In this document: one piece after another, positions 1-9,168 of the stretch
How positions within the stretch are numbered: position 1 is the stretch's first letter
How the letters are laid out: each line of letters begins with the position of its first letter
From: JALNZF01 sp964447405
GTDB lineage: Bacteria; Nitrospirota; UBA9217
Assembly (NCBI GenBank): GCA_964447405.1
Contig: CAYUSP010000001.1
Coordinates: forward strand, 248,001 to 312,000
Reading direction: 5' to 3'
Length of the DNA stretch: 64,000 nt
Program-made: the position numbers and the translations under genes
Notes under the pieces: model-generated
What the model was told of the DNA's origin: nothing
What the model saw: only the letters and a program-made list of their open reading frames with translations
Databases searched by the model: none

Positions 1-1202
1 GGTGCACCGAAGATTCTGAGAAGAGATGGCCCGGAAAAATCATCCTGGCATGCGCGAAGGAGCGCGACTACGGCTGATGCCACCGGCGAGGTGCTGAGCT
101 GCCTGCCGAGCGCACGATTGTAAGGTATTCCGTAGTCATTCAAGATCTCTTCGATGAGCGTGCCGTATTCGTCGAGTGAGGGAAACACAATAAGTATGGA
201 ATCCGGCGGTGTGCCATTTAGCAGCGACCTCTTCACGCGCCTGGCGATGAGCGAAGCCTCCTCGCGGGGATTAACAGCAGAGAGCAGGTTCACGGTCTTG
301 TAGAACGAAGCGGGCGCGCTTCCCGCGATATCCGCAAAGGGTCTGTCCGAAAAAAGAGCTTCCGCAAGGTACAGGTCGTCGCCGTCTGAGGAGGCGATTT
401 CAGTTGGAGCAGTAATGGCCATGGCGTTCAGAAAATTCCGTGTGCTGCTCAAGGGGTGAAGATCGCCGGCGTTTGAGATCATTGCTGTGGAAGGACCATT
501 CAGGAGATACGTACAGCAACCGTTTTCCACTATTCTTCGCAGAATGTCTGTGTCAAGCCTGTCCGTATCCTGTATGCCATCGATGATGATGGTTTTATAA
601 GGCTTCAGCCATGCGGGGTCGAACTGGTTGAGGATTCTCTGGCGGATGCCGGAAGGATCCGAGAGCCCCCGCCTTTCCAATGCCGCTGAATATTGGCGAT
701 ACATGTCGACGAGCAGCCTGGCCTGTGGTTTGTCGGAAAATTCCGCGTCCCTGATCCGGTTGAAAAGAGCATCGGGAGTGATGCCTGCTGCGGCGAACTG
801 CTCTATCGTCCTTGCGAGCGCAGCGGAAAGTGATGGGGCAAGCAGGTCCGGGCGCTGGTCGAAGAGTGCCTGCTTGGCAAGATGCTCTTTTACGCGCCCT
901 TCGAGCAGTATCAGTCTGGTATTCTCGTCAATAAGAACGGGCCCGGCAATCCGCGCATACATTTTTTCGATGAATTGGGGAAGTGTCAGCATTTCAGGCT
1001 GAACACAGGACGACGATCCCAGGCGTCCAACGAAATCCAGCAGGAGCTTTCCGTAGAAGCGCTTCATGCGCATGGAAGCGACCAGAATGAGGATGTCGTT
1101 ATACACAGGGGGCGGTGCAGGCCTGGCGGAAAGTAATTGTTCGAAGACCTGGGTCCGTGCCGACCATCCGCTCTGTCCAAAAGGCAGTATGATGCAATTC
1201 AT
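1..1202 (-). CDS. AddB/RecB-like helicase-nuclease, partial (5' part only)
   Basis: An open frame runs from ATG at 1202 to the window edge with no stop, so only the first 400 or so residues are visible. An N-terminal stretch is followed by a helicase-like segment near residue 215 with IIDGIQDTD, which resembles the Walker B region (DEFQDT) of UvrD/AddB proteins. Further on is PREEASLIARRVKR, typical of the part of AddB/RexB-type proteins that precedes their nuclease domain. Such proteins process double-strand breaks in recombination repair. The C-terminal nuclease domain would lie outside the window. The reading frame is clear; the family call rests on these motifs only. Confidence 0.72.
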   Translation of the reverse strand, partial: MNCIILPFGQSGWSARTQVFEQLLSARPAPPPVYNDILILVASMRMKRFYGKLLLDFVGRLGSSSCVQPEMLTLPQFIEKMYARIAGPVLIDENTRLILLEGRVKEHLAKQALFDQRPDLLAPSLSAALARTIEQFAAAGITPDALFNRIRDAEFSDKPQARLLVDMYRQYSAALERRGLSDPSGIRQRILNQFDPAWLKPYKTIIIDGIQDTDRLDTDILRRIVENGCCTYLLNGPSTAMISNAGDLHPLSSTRNFLNAMAITAPTEIASSDGDDLYLAEALFSDRPFADIAGSAPASFYKTVNLLSAVNPREEASLIARRVKRSLLNGTPPDSILIVFPSLDEYGTLIEEILNDYGIPYNRALGRQLSTSPVASAVVALLRACQDDFSGPSLLRIFGA

Positions 1203-1352
1203 CACGCACTGATTATGCCACAAGTTACTCCCGGAGACAATGGAATGATAATGCTCTTACGCTATTGCATCATACCAACACCTGGCAGGACATAAGAGGC
1301 TGATATGCCTGCCTGATTGAAGCGCAGAACTGCATGGCCAGCGGAAAAAATA

Positions 1353-1381
1353 TTGACAATGGATAGGCCATGGTTTATTAT
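1353..1381 (+). promoter_or_regulatory. sigma70 promoter for the ferredoxin gene
   Basis: TTGACA (1353-1358) and TATTAT (1376-1381) are separated by exactly 17 bp. Transcription should begin near 1388, only about 16 nt before the ATG at 1404. This supports the internal start over the upstream TTG at 1317. Confidence 0.75.
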
Positions 1382-1403
1382 TCCACTCACGATTTATTGT
1401 GTT

Positions 1404-1613
1404 ATGCTGTATCGTATCAATGAAATAAAGTGCACTGGCTGCAGCGCCTGCCTTGAAGTCTGTCCCACCGAGGCTATAACGATGCACTTAGGGCGAGCGA
1501 CAATCACGATGGAGTGCATAGACTGCGGCGCCTGCCCCCGGGTATGCCCGGAAGGCGCGATCTCGATGAAGAAACCCGATACTGCAGCACTGTCTGACAA
1601 ACAGCGGCAGTAA
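1404..1613 (+). CDS. small 2[4Fe-4S] ferredoxin
   Basis: This 69-residue protein has two ferredoxin cluster motifs, CTGCSACLEVCP near the N-terminus and CIDCGACPRVCP about 30 residues later, eight cysteines in all. It is the size of clostridial-type ferredoxins, which carry low-potential electrons in the cytoplasm. The frame extends upstream to TTG at 1317, but a strong promoter at 1353-1381 lies inside that extension, so ATG 1404 is preferred. No clear Shine-Dalgarno precedes it and the leader is very short. The redox partner is not evident from the neighbours. Confidence 0.85.
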   Translation: MLYRINEIKCTGCSACLEVCPTEAITMHLGRATITMECIDCGACPRVCPEGAISMKKPDTAALSDKQRQ

Positions 1614-1736
1614 CTGTTTTCCGATTGTCCCAGGGAATGCAGAAAATCGGTTTGTGTTTGCATAGGGTGACCTTTACCAGAAAGTCCGCGTTCCTCCGCG
1701 ATCTCCGCGAAGGTAATAAATTCAGGAGGATGAAAA

Positions 1737-2060
1737 ATGGCTGAAGCAGTGACGACCGCAACATGGGAGCAGGAAGTGTTGAAAGCGCCGGGTCTCGTAT
1801 TGGTGGATTTCTGGGCAGTATGGTGCGGGCCCTGCAGAATGGTAGCTCCCATAGTCGATGAGATCGCGAAGGAATATGAGGGGAAACTCAAGGTCCTGAA
1901 GTTGAACACAGATGAGAATCCTGACGTAGCAGGCAAGCACCGCATCATGGGCATACCGACCCTGATGTTTTTCAAGAATGGCCAGACTGTGGACCAGGTA
2001 GTGGGCGCGGTTCCCAAGGCTCAGCTCAAGGCAAAAGTTGATACGTTGCTTGCGAAGTAG
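1737..2060 (+). CDS. trxA: thioredoxin
   Basis: This 107-residue single-domain protein has the classical WCGPC active site inside FWAVWCGPCRM and the cis-proline segment GIPTLMFF. It is the general cytoplasmic dithiol reductant, recycled by thioredoxin reductase (not in this window). An AGGAGG sits nine bases before the ATG. A hairpin followed by a T-run (2111-2139) ends the unit, so it is probably transcribed apart from the TlpA-like gene downstream. Confidence 0.95.
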   Translation: MAEAVTTATWEQEVLKAPGLVLVDFWAVWCGPCRMVAPIVDEIAKEYEGKLKVLKLNTDENPDVAGKHRIMGIPTLMFFKNGQTVDQVVGAVPKAQLKAKVDTLLAK

Positions 2061-2110
2061 GTCTGTGCGTTGTTGAGTTTGATTTTCATGATCGCTGTGT
2101 GTGCACTTTG

Positions 2111-2139
2111 ACTGCCCGTTCTGTACGGGCAGTTTTTGT
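2111..2139 (+). terminator. rho-independent terminator after trxA
   Basis: The stem ACTGCCCGT (2111-2119) pairs perfectly with ACGGGCAGT (2125-2133) around a 5-nt loop, and is followed by TTTTTGTTT. Confidence 0.85.
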
Positions 2140-2167
2140 TTCCTAGTCCATCACCGAGGAGAGGTTG

Positions 2168-2653
2168 ATGTCAGCAAGATTGCTGCTTCCCATTATTCTG
2201 TTGCTGGCCTTGATTTCCGGATGCACGGAAAAAGGGCCCCGAAGCGATGCTGCTGCCCCGGATTTCATTCTCCAGGACATGAGCGGCAAACAGGTGAAGC
2301 TCTCGGATCATAAGGGCAAGGTGGTGTTGCTCGAGTTCTGGGCGACATGGTGCCCTCCCTGCCGTACATCCATCCCCGGGCTGGAAAAACTGCATAAGAC
2401 TTATCAGGACAAGGGTTTTGTGCTTCTTGCCGTATCCATGGACCAGGGCGGGTGGGACGACGTGCGTTCTTTTATGAAGTCCTACGGAATGACCTATACG
2501 GTCCTGAAAGGCGATGATGAGGTGGCTGCACAGTACCAGGTGCGCACTATCCCCATGGCGCTTATTCTGAATCGGGAAGGGAAGGTCATCAAACGGTATC
2601 TCGGCATGGGAAATGAAGAAGATCTGGAAAAAGAAATCAAGTCAGTTCTGTAA
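2168..2653 (+). CDS. TlpA/ResA-like thiol-disulfide oxidoreductase, lipoprotein
   Basis: This 161-residue protein begins with a lipoprotein signal ending in the lipobox LISGC, so it should be anchored facing the periplasm. The rest is an AhpC/TSA-thioredoxin fold with WCPPC in WATWCPPCRTSI and a cis-proline loop TIPMALI. Relatives such as ResA and TlpA reduce apocytochrome haem-binding cysteines or other exported thiols. That role would suit the many c-type cytochromes in the window, though the ccs genes are 18 kb away. ATG 2168 follows GAGGAGAGG; TTG 2165 is less likely. Confidence 0.88.
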   Translation: MSARLLLPIILLLALISGCTEKGPRSDAAAPDFILQDMSGKQVKLSDHKGKVVLLEFWATWCPPCRTSIPGLEKLHKTYQDKGFVLLAVSMDQGGWDDVRSFMKSYGMTYTVLKGDDEVAAQYQVRTIPMALILNREGKVIKRYLGMGNEEDLEKEIKSVL

Positions 2654-2673
2654 TGCTGTTTGCCGGTTTTTGA

Positions 2674-2702
2674 TTGACAACCCTGAGGCCCCCCGATATA
2701 AT
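2674..2702 (+). promoter_or_regulatory. sigma70 promoter for tRNA-Gly
   Basis: TTGACA (2674-2679) and a consensus TATAAT (2697-2702) are 17 bp apart. The predicted start is a few bases before the mature tRNA end at 2714. Confidence 0.85.
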
Positions 2703-2713
2703 TGCGAACAAAA

Positions 2714-2789
2714 GCGGGCGTAGCTCAGTTGGTAGAGTACAAGCTTCCCAAGCTTGGGGTCGCGGGTTCGAACCCCGTCGCCCGCTCCA
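2714..2789 (+). tRNA. tRNA-Gly (anticodon CCC)
   Basis: The 76-nt cloverleaf has acceptor arms GCGGGCG/CGCCCGC, an anticodon stem CAAGC/GCTTG with loop TTCCCAA (anticodon CCC at 2747-2749), a T-arm with GGTTCGAACCCC, and an encoded CCA at 2787-2789. It reads the GGG glycine codon. Confidence 0.95.
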
Positions 2790-2891
2790 ATAATTCGAAG
2801 CCAGAGACTAAGGAGGAAGGACGGAAGCGGAATCCTGCACCAGTGATCCTGAGCCTGTCCTCTGCTGATTGACTTCTTCTCTCTGAACAAG

Positions 2892-2922
2892 CCCCTGCCT
2901 GACGACCTGGTAGGGGTTTTTT
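2892..2922 (+). terminator. terminator or attenuator between tRNA-Gly and cobU
   Basis: An 8-bp stem, CCCCTGCC (2892-2899) with GGTAGGGG (2909-2916, one G-T pair), is followed by six T. It ends the tRNA transcript. Because it lies 23 bp before cobU and contains a sequence resembling a cobalamin-box core (GACGACCTGG), it could also act as an attenuator of the cob genes; that part is conjecture. Confidence 0.7.
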
Positions 2923-2944
2923 GTCCAACCTCGAAAATATACCC

Positions 2945-3466
2945 ATGCAACATAAACTCATTCTTATAACCGGTGGGGCACGGTCCGGCAAGTCCGCCTA
3001 TGCGGAACTTCGTGCTTTCGACATCGGCGGCAAAAGGGCATACCTTGCAACCGCTCAGGCGCTCGATGCCGAGATGGCTGAGCGGATAGAAAAGCATAGG
3101 AAGCAGCGCGGCGCTAACTGGGATACGTATGAAGAGCCGCTTGCTGTGGCTGAGCTTGTGGAAAAACTGAACAAACGGTATGATGTCGTGCTCCTGGATT
3201 GTCTGACGCTTTGGCTCAGCAATGTCATGGCGCATACGGAGGGGGACGGCGCGGTGGTATCCCGGGGTGATGAACTGGTCAACGCGATAAAAGCCTTCAG
3301 CGGGACCTGCATCGTGGTGACCAACGAGGTGGGTCTCGGTATCGTACCCGACAATCCGCTTGCCAGGAAGTTCCGCGATTTCGCAGGCATGATGAACCAA
3401 AAAATGGCGGGAGCTGCAGATGAGGTGTATTTTACTGCTGCGGGAATCCCGGTGAGAATAAAATAG
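2945..3466 (+). CDS. cobU: adenosylcobinamide kinase / adenosylcobinamide-phosphate guanylyltransferase
   Basis: This 173-residue protein opens with the P-loop GGARSGKS. It also has the CobU segments DCLTLWLSN and TNEVGLGIVPDN. CobU phosphorylates adenosylcobinamide and then attaches GMP, activating the corrin for joining to the lower ligand. It heads a cobU-cobS-phosphatase cluster that completes nucleotide-loop assembly; cobT and the corrin-ring genes are not in the window. ATG 2945 gives the normal N-terminus; a TTG at 2921 would overlap the terminator. Confidence 0.93.
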   Translation: MQHKLILITGGARSGKSAYAELRAFDIGGKRAYLATAQALDAEMAERIEKHRKQRGANWDTYEEPLAVAELVEKLNKRYDVVLLDCLTLWLSNVMAHTEGDGAVVSRGDELVNAIKAFSGTCIVVTNEVGLGIVPDNPLARKFRDFAGMMNQKMAGAADEVYFTAAGIPVRIK

Positions 3467-3534
3467 CAGTGCGTGGGCAAGGGGCATGGTGCGAGGATTG
3501 ATATATTGCTAACAGTCGCTATGAAAGGCAGAAC

Positions 3535-4305
3535 ATGATCAAGAATTTCGTAACAGCATTGCAGTTCCTTACCATTATCACGGTGAAGAAGGACCATCAA
3601 ATCGAGGAATCAGATCTGGCGAAGTCCGTGGTTTATTTCCCGCTGGTAGGATTTCTTCTTGGTTTTTTACTGGTAAACGCAGATAAGCTCATGACCTTCG
3701 CTGCGCTGCCGCAAAGCATTGTCACCTGCATCATCATAACTGCTTCCATCCTGCTGACCCGGGCCCTGCACATCGACGGACTTGCTGACACGATGGACGG
3801 CATCATGGGCGGAAAGGATCACGCATCGCGTCTGGCTATCATGAAGGACAGCAGGCTCGGAACTGCCGGTGTGCTTGGCATATTTTTCATCTTGTTCATG
3901 AAGTACCTTTGTTTAAACAACCTTTTTGAGAGCGACCGGGTTTCCGCTCTTCTCCTGACGCCGGTGCTGTCGCGCTGGACCCAGACGATCATGGTATTTA
4001 ATGCAGACTACAGCAGGGAGGAGGGCATGGGGAAAGCCTTTGTCGGACACCTGCGGTCCAGCGGACTGGCTGCTGCATCAGCAATAGCCATTTGTTTGTC
4101 CGCGTTCGTGGTACTGCGGCTGGACCTGCGGTCAGTAGTGTTTTTTTGCAGCCTCGTGGCTGGGGTGCTGTTGCTGGCCTTTCTCGGCAAGCGCTACCTC
4201 ATCAAAAAGCTCGGCGGCATGACCGGTGATTCGATCGGGGCAATGAGCGAACTTGCCGAGGTCTTGGTGATGCTTCTGTTCGTGATTTTCTCGAGTAATA
4301 CATAG
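3535..4305 (+). CDS. cobS: adenosylcobinamide-GDP ribazoletransferase (cobalamin synthase)
   Basis: This 256-residue polytopic membrane protein carries the CobS acidic motif HIDGLADTMDGIMGG, which binds the metal and the activated corrinoid, and the C-terminal GMTGDSIGAMSELAE motif. It joins adenosylcobinamide-GDP (the CobU product) to alpha-ribazole or its phosphate, making the cobamide. It lies 68 bp after cobU and 4 bp before the phosphatase gene, so the three are probably cotranscribed. Confidence 0.93.
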   Translation: MIKNFVTALQFLTIITVKKDHQIEESDLAKSVVYFPLVGFLLGFLLVNADKLMTFAALPQSIVTCIIITASILLTRALHIDGLADTMDGIMGGKDHASRLAIMKDSRLGTAGVLGIFFILFMKYLCLNNLFESDRVSALLLTPVLSRWTQTIMVFNADYSREEGMGKAFVGHLRSSGLAAASAIAICLSAFVVLRLDLRSVVFFCSLVAGVLLLAFLGKRYLIKKLGGMTGDSIGAMSELAEVLVMLLFVIFSSNT

Positions 4306-4309
4306 GAAT

Positions 4310-4906
4310 ATGACTACACGGGTTTACCTTATGCGCCATGGTGAAGTGGCGAACGGCGCGGAAAAACGGTATAACGGCCACATTGATGTCGACATCACCG
4401 AGCGGGGTGTTGAACAAATGCACAGGCTGGCGGGCATGCTCATTGGAAAGAAGCTGACCGCGGTATATTCGAGCGACCTGATACGGTCTGTGCGGGGTGC
4501 TGAAATCATCGCTAAGCAGGCGGGCCTTTCCCACACACCCTTGCGAGATCTGCGTGAGCGGAGCGTCGGTATTTGGGAAGGACTAACCGCAGAAGAGATC
4601 AAGGCCAAATTCCCGGATGACTATGTGCAGTGGCGGTTCGATCTGCTCAACTATCGTCCGCCTGGCGGCGAATGCCTGATGGATGTGCGTGACCGCATAC
4701 TGCCGGTGTATAAAAAACTGCTTTCCGCTCATCCCGGGCAGAGCATCGCTATGCTGCTGCACGGAGGAGTGAACCGCGTCATCCTTGCTGATGTGCTCGG
4801 CATGGATATGAAGCATCTATTCAGGATTGATCAGGCCTTTGGCGCGATGAATATCATTGATTATTTCGAAGACGGTCTGGCAGTGGTCGCTCTCTTGAAT
4901 GGTTAG
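4310..4906 (+). CDS. cobC: histidine phosphatase, probable alpha-ribazole phosphatase (CobC-like)
   Basis: This 198-residue protein has the phosphoglycerate-mutase-type catalytic motif LMRHGEV at its N-terminus and the second histidine in LLHGGVNR. The superfamily has many substrates, but the position directly after cobU and cobS points to removal of the phosphate from alpha-ribazole phosphate or adenosylcobalamin phosphate, the last step of cobamide assembly. The enzyme class is certain; the substrate is inferred from the operon. Confidence 0.85.
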   Translation: MTTRVYLMRHGEVANGAEKRYNGHIDVDITERGVEQMHRLAGMLIGKKLTAVYSSDLIRSVRGAEIIAKQAGLSHTPLRDLRERSVGIWEGLTAEEIKAKFPDDYVQWRFDLLNYRPPGGECLMDVRDRILPVYKKLLSAHPGQSIAMLLHGGVNRVILADVLGMDMKHLFRIDQAFGAMNIIDYFEDGLAVVALLNG

Positions 4907-4931
4907 TGCCGGGATAGAGCCAGATTATAGC

Positions 4932-5768
4932 TCAGGCAACAGATTCCCGCATTCTTCTGAAGTATAATTCATTGGCAAGAATGGCGGCATTGTGTTCCTT
5001 CTGCTGCTGAACTAAAAAGGCAAGTTCATTGGTTTTCAACAGATGCTTGTTGATAAAATAATTTCCCAGCCGCTCCTGATGCGTGCGCTGGTACATGATC
5101 ATCGTGTTGACCTGAAAGACTGTGAGCATCCCCAGTTCTACCGCTTTTTCACCAAAGAGGCGCGGCCGTGTGCATAGCCTGAGCACTTTATCCAATCCGG
5201 CGGAGTCTATCCATCCCCAGCGCTGCGCAAGTTCACCCATGGACGGCCGCTGTTTTCTCTGCCAGACCAGCGCGCTGATGAGCTGGGGGAACGTGATTTT
5301 GCCGCGGTAGTACAGGTATTGACCAATCTGGAGTGTAAGGAATGGAACCTGACCGCGATAGTAGTCTTTGCCCTGGTCAGGTGAAGCATCTTGTTCCCGC
5401 GGTTTTGTCCTTCGTTCAGCAGTGCTTTTAGGATTTCGATGTGGGTGCGTGCCAGCTTGTTGCTTCCATGCTCCGTCATCCCGCTGTTTAAAAAAAAGGT
5501 TGACGATATCATAGGCGTTGATTATTTCCCTGAAGAGAGCGGTTTGTTTCTGCTGGATGTGAAGGGGGTGCAGGGCAAAAATGTCGGGGTGGTTTTCCTT
5601 GGCTTTCTTGCGATATGCTGATTTGGCGCCGCTGGGTTGTACGTAGGAAAGGAAGTCTCGTGAAATATCGATATGATTTCCGAAGAGTGTCTTGCAGGCG
5701 AGCACGACTTCCGTTTCGGTGATGGCAATCATTTCAGGAAATATATCCAGAAAGCTGCTTTCTGTCAA
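4932..5768 (-). CDS. J-domain protein with a C-terminal helical module
   Basis: This 278-residue protein is convergent with the cob genes. A region near residues 45-95 has YRKKAKENHPD, the J-domain HPD tripeptide that stimulates DnaK ATPase, and continues into the usual helix ending NAYDIVN. A low-complexity linker with KPREQDASPDQG follows. The last 130 residues (PFLTLQIGQYLYYRGKIT onward) look like two repeated alpha-helical units, similar in pattern to the N-terminal domains of type II/IV secretion ATPases. The client is unknown. It may be a co-chaperone or scaffold. Confidence 0.7.
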   Translation of the reverse strand: MTESSFLDIFPEMIAITETEVVLACKTLFGNHIDISRDFLSYVQPSGAKSAYRKKAKENHPDIFALHPLHIQQKQTALFREIINAYDIVNLFFKQRDDGAWKQQAGTHPHRNPKSTAERRTKPREQDASPDQGKDYYRGQVPFLTLQIGQYLYYRGKITFPQLISALVWQRKQRPSMGELAQRWGWIDSAGLDKVLRLCTRPRLFGEKAVELGMLTVFQVNTMIMYQRTHQERLGNYFINKHLLKTNELAFLVQQQKEHNAAILANELYFRRMRESVA

Positions 5769-5845
5769 TAAAAAAGCCTAAGGATCAACACTGGGCGTAA
5801 GCGTAAAGCGTGCCGCTGATGCGTATAAAAGCCGTTTGATCGCTA

Positions 5846-5874
5846 TTGACTTTAGCGAAGACGTGCTGTATTGT
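5846..5874 (+). promoter_or_regulatory. sigma70 promoter of the thi operon
   Basis: TTGACT (5846-5851) and TATTGT (5869-5874) are 17 bp apart, just upstream of the TPP riboswitch, so transcription should begin around 5881. Confidence 0.72.
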
Positions 5875-5883
5875 GATCGAACA

Positions 5884-5972
5884 TAGTGCTGGGGGAGCCG
5901 TGTTGGCTGAGAGTCCTGATTGGACGACCCTTGGAACCTGATCCGGGTAGTGCCGGCGTAGGGAAGGCGAAG
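5884..5972 (+). promoter_or_regulatory. TPP riboswitch (THI element)
   Basis: The conserved blocks appear in order: GGGGGAGCC, GGCTGAGAG, GACCCTTGGAACCTGATC, GGGTAGTGCCGGCGTAGGGA. These form the pyrimidine- and pyrophosphate-sensing arms of the THI box. With the terminator at 6000-6031 it should switch off thiS-thiG-thiE-thiC when thiamine pyrophosphate is plentiful. Confidence 0.95.
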
Positions 5973-5999
5973 ATCTGAACCATGGTAAACGACCTTTCA

Positions 6000-6031
6000 A
6001 GCCACATCTCCGGATGCGGCTTTATTTTTTT
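6000..6031 (+). terminator. riboswitch-controlled terminator before thiS
   Basis: AGCCACATC (6000-6008) pairs with GATGCGGCT (6013-6021) around TCCG, with one internal A-C mismatch. A T-rich run follows (TTTATTTTTTT). It lies between the TPP aptamer and thiS, as expected for transcription attenuation. Confidence 0.85.
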
Positions 6032-6096
6032 ACCGTAATGATGTTGTTGGATCGAACAGTTAATAAACCCGTTCAAACGTTTTATTAATAAAGCCA

Positions 6097-6297
6097 ATGA
6101 AGATTCAGTTAAACGGCGAGCAAAAAGAGATACCCGACCACCTGACCGTGCTTGGCCTCCTGGAGTTCCTGACTATCCAGCACCAGCGGGTTGCAGTTGA
6201 GCGGAATGAGGATATTGTAAAAAAGGTCAACTATGAAACGACTGTCATTAACGAGGGAGACCGGCTTGAGGTCGTGAGTTTTATGGGAGGCGGGTAA
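6097..6297 (+). CDS. thiS: sulfur carrier protein ThiS
   Basis: This 66-residue ubiquitin-fold protein ends in FMGGG. The C-terminal glycine is adenylated and converted to a thiocarboxylate that donates sulfur to thiazole synthase. It is the first gene after the TPP riboswitch and is followed by thiG. No strong ribosome-binding site is seen before ATG 6097. ThiF, ThiO and ThiH partners are not in the window. Confidence 0.9.
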   Translation: MKIQLNGEQKEIPDHLTVLGLLEFLTIQHQRVAVERNEDIVKKVNYETTVINEGDRLEVVSFMGGG

Positions 6298-6390
6298 CGT
6301 AATTGCGGTACAGCTTTACGAATTGCGAATTATGAATTACGAGTTAGTCGCGCTGACGATGAAGGCTTGTAAAAAAGGAGCAAAGGGAAG

Positions 6391-7170
6391 ATGAATATCG
6401 ACAAACTGATTATCTCTGGCATCGAATTTCAATCCAGGCTCTGGGTCGGGACAGGCAAATACAAGGATTTCGAGGAAACCAAACGGGCCATCGAGGCCTC
6501 CGGAACCGATGTCGTGACCGTAGCTGTCAGACGAGTGAATATCATTGATAAGACCAGGGAAAATCTCCTGGATTTTATTGATCCTAAAAAATATAAAATC
6601 CTGCCGAACACTGCGGGATGCTTTACGGCAAAGGATGCCATCCGTACTGCAATGCTGGCTGCCGAGGCCGGGATCACGAAACTGGTAAAGCTCGAGGTGA
6701 TTGGCGATGAAAAGACGCTATTCCCGGACAATGAGGCAACCTTGGAGGCCGCGAAGGTGCTTATAAAAGAGGGTCTCATCGTACTTCCCTATATGAGCGA
6801 TGATCCCATCATGGCCAGAAAACTGGTGGATATTGGCTGTCCGGCAGTCATGCCGCTGGCAGCGCCTATTGGTTCAGGGCTCGGTATCAGAAATCCGTAT
6901 AACATCCGGATCATCATGGAAACGGTCAAGGTGCCGGTCATTGTAGACGCAGGTGTCGGTACTGCATCCGATGTGGCCATAGCAATGGAGCTTGGCTGTG
7001 ATGCGGTATTGCTCAATACTGCTATCTCCGGGGCAAAGGACCCGATTGCCATGGCCGAAGCTATGAAGTATGGTGTTTTGGCCGGCCGGTTGGCATTTAA
7101 AGCCGGGCGGATGCCGAAGAAGCTTTATGCAACGGCAAGCAGCCCGATTGAAGGGATGATCGGATCATAG
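6391..7170 (+). CDS. thiG: thiazole synthase
   Basis: This 259-residue TIM-barrel enzyme condenses deoxyxylulose phosphate, dehydroglycine and ThiS-thiocarboxylate into the thiazole phosphate of thiamine. Typical segments are SRLWVGTGKYKDF, LPNTAGCFTAKDAIRTA, KLEVIGDEKTLFPD and VIVDAGVGTASD. The catalytic lysine is expected in the VKLEVI strand. It follows thiS with a 93-bp spacer that includes a GAATT-rich stretch and a good AAGGAG site (6376-6381). The length is normal. Confidence 0.96.
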   Translation: MNIDKLIISGIEFQSRLWVGTGKYKDFEETKRAIEASGTDVVTVAVRRVNIIDKTRENLLDFIDPKKYKILPNTAGCFTAKDAIRTAMLAAEAGITKLVKLEVIGDEKTLFPDNEATLEAAKVLIKEGLIVLPYMSDDPIMARKLVDIGCPAVMPLAAPIGSGLGIRNPYNIRIIMETVKVPVIVDAGVGTASDVAIAMELGCDAVLLNTAISGAKDPIAMAEAMKYGVLAGRLAFKAGRMPKKLYATASSPIEGMIGS

Positions 7171-7202
7171 TATTACCGCAGAGCTTTGCGGTAAAGGACT
7201 TA

Positions 7203-7832
7203 ATGGTGGCCATTGACTTCAAACTCTATCTTATTACCGACCGGAAACTGACTGCAATGCCGCTTCCTGCAGCAATCAACATGGCCTTAAGGGGCGGTGT
7301 CCGGTCCATACAGCTTCGAGAGAAAGACCTCCCCATAAGGGAATTGCTGGCTCTGGCACAGGACCTGCGTCAAATGACAAATGAGTTTCATGCAATGCTG
7401 TTTATCAACGACCGTGTAGACGTAGCCATAGCCGTGGGTGCGGATGGCGTTCATCTCGGCCATAACAGCATGCCGGTAGAGGCGGTCAGAAGGCTTGTGG
7501 GCAGGCAGATGTTGATTGGGGTGTCGACTCATAATATCAAGGAGGCACAGGAAGCTGAAAGAGGTGGTGCTGACTTCATCACGTTTGGACCAGTATTTGA
7601 TGTTCCCAGAAAAGGTAAATATGGGGAATCAGTGGGAATTGAATCGCTATTTAACGTAAAAAAGAATGTAAACTTGCCAATATATGGGCTAGGTGGCGTT
7701 AAAAGTGGGAATATTGGCACAGTTATGGGTGCTGGAGCATTTGGTGTTGCCATGATAACCGAAATATTTGGAGCAGAAAATATCGAGTATAAGTCGAGTG
7801 AAATAGTCCGGCAAATTCAGGATGCTGCATAG
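7203..7832 (+). CDS. thiE: thiamine-phosphate synthase
   Basis: This 209-residue protein joins HMP-pyrophosphate and thiazole phosphate into thiamine monophosphate. It has the ThiE signatures SIQLREKDLP, INDRVDVAIAVGADGVHLG, GVSTHN and ADFITFGPVF. It lies between thiG and thiC in the riboswitch-controlled operon. The 3' half has a run of AT-rich codons (7600-7760), unlike its neighbours, but the protein is intact. Confidence 0.94.
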   Translation: MVAIDFKLYLITDRKLTAMPLPAAINMALRGGVRSIQLREKDLPIRELLALAQDLRQMTNEFHAMLFINDRVDVAIAVGADGVHLGHNSMPVEAVRRLVGRQMLIGVSTHNIKEAQEAERGGADFITFGPVFDVPRKGKYGESVGIESLFNVKKNVNLPIYGLGGVKSGNIGTVMGAGAFGVAMITEIFGAENIEYKSSEIVRQIQDAA

Positions 7833-7850
7833 ACGGAGATAGGGGCGATC

Positions 7851-9152
<1,302 letters not shown>

Positions 9153-9168
9153 GAATGATGAATTAAGA

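Noticed and set aside
2790..2930. A complete cobalamin riboswitch before cobU
   Set aside because: Only a weak B12-box-like string is seen; the conserved upstream core of the aptamer is not recognisable. Kept as a low-level observation only.
2642..3487. A 281-residue open frame on the minus strand
   Set aside because: It runs through tRNA-Gly and antisense to cobU, has no domain or ribosome-binding site, and is explained by the codon bias of cobU.
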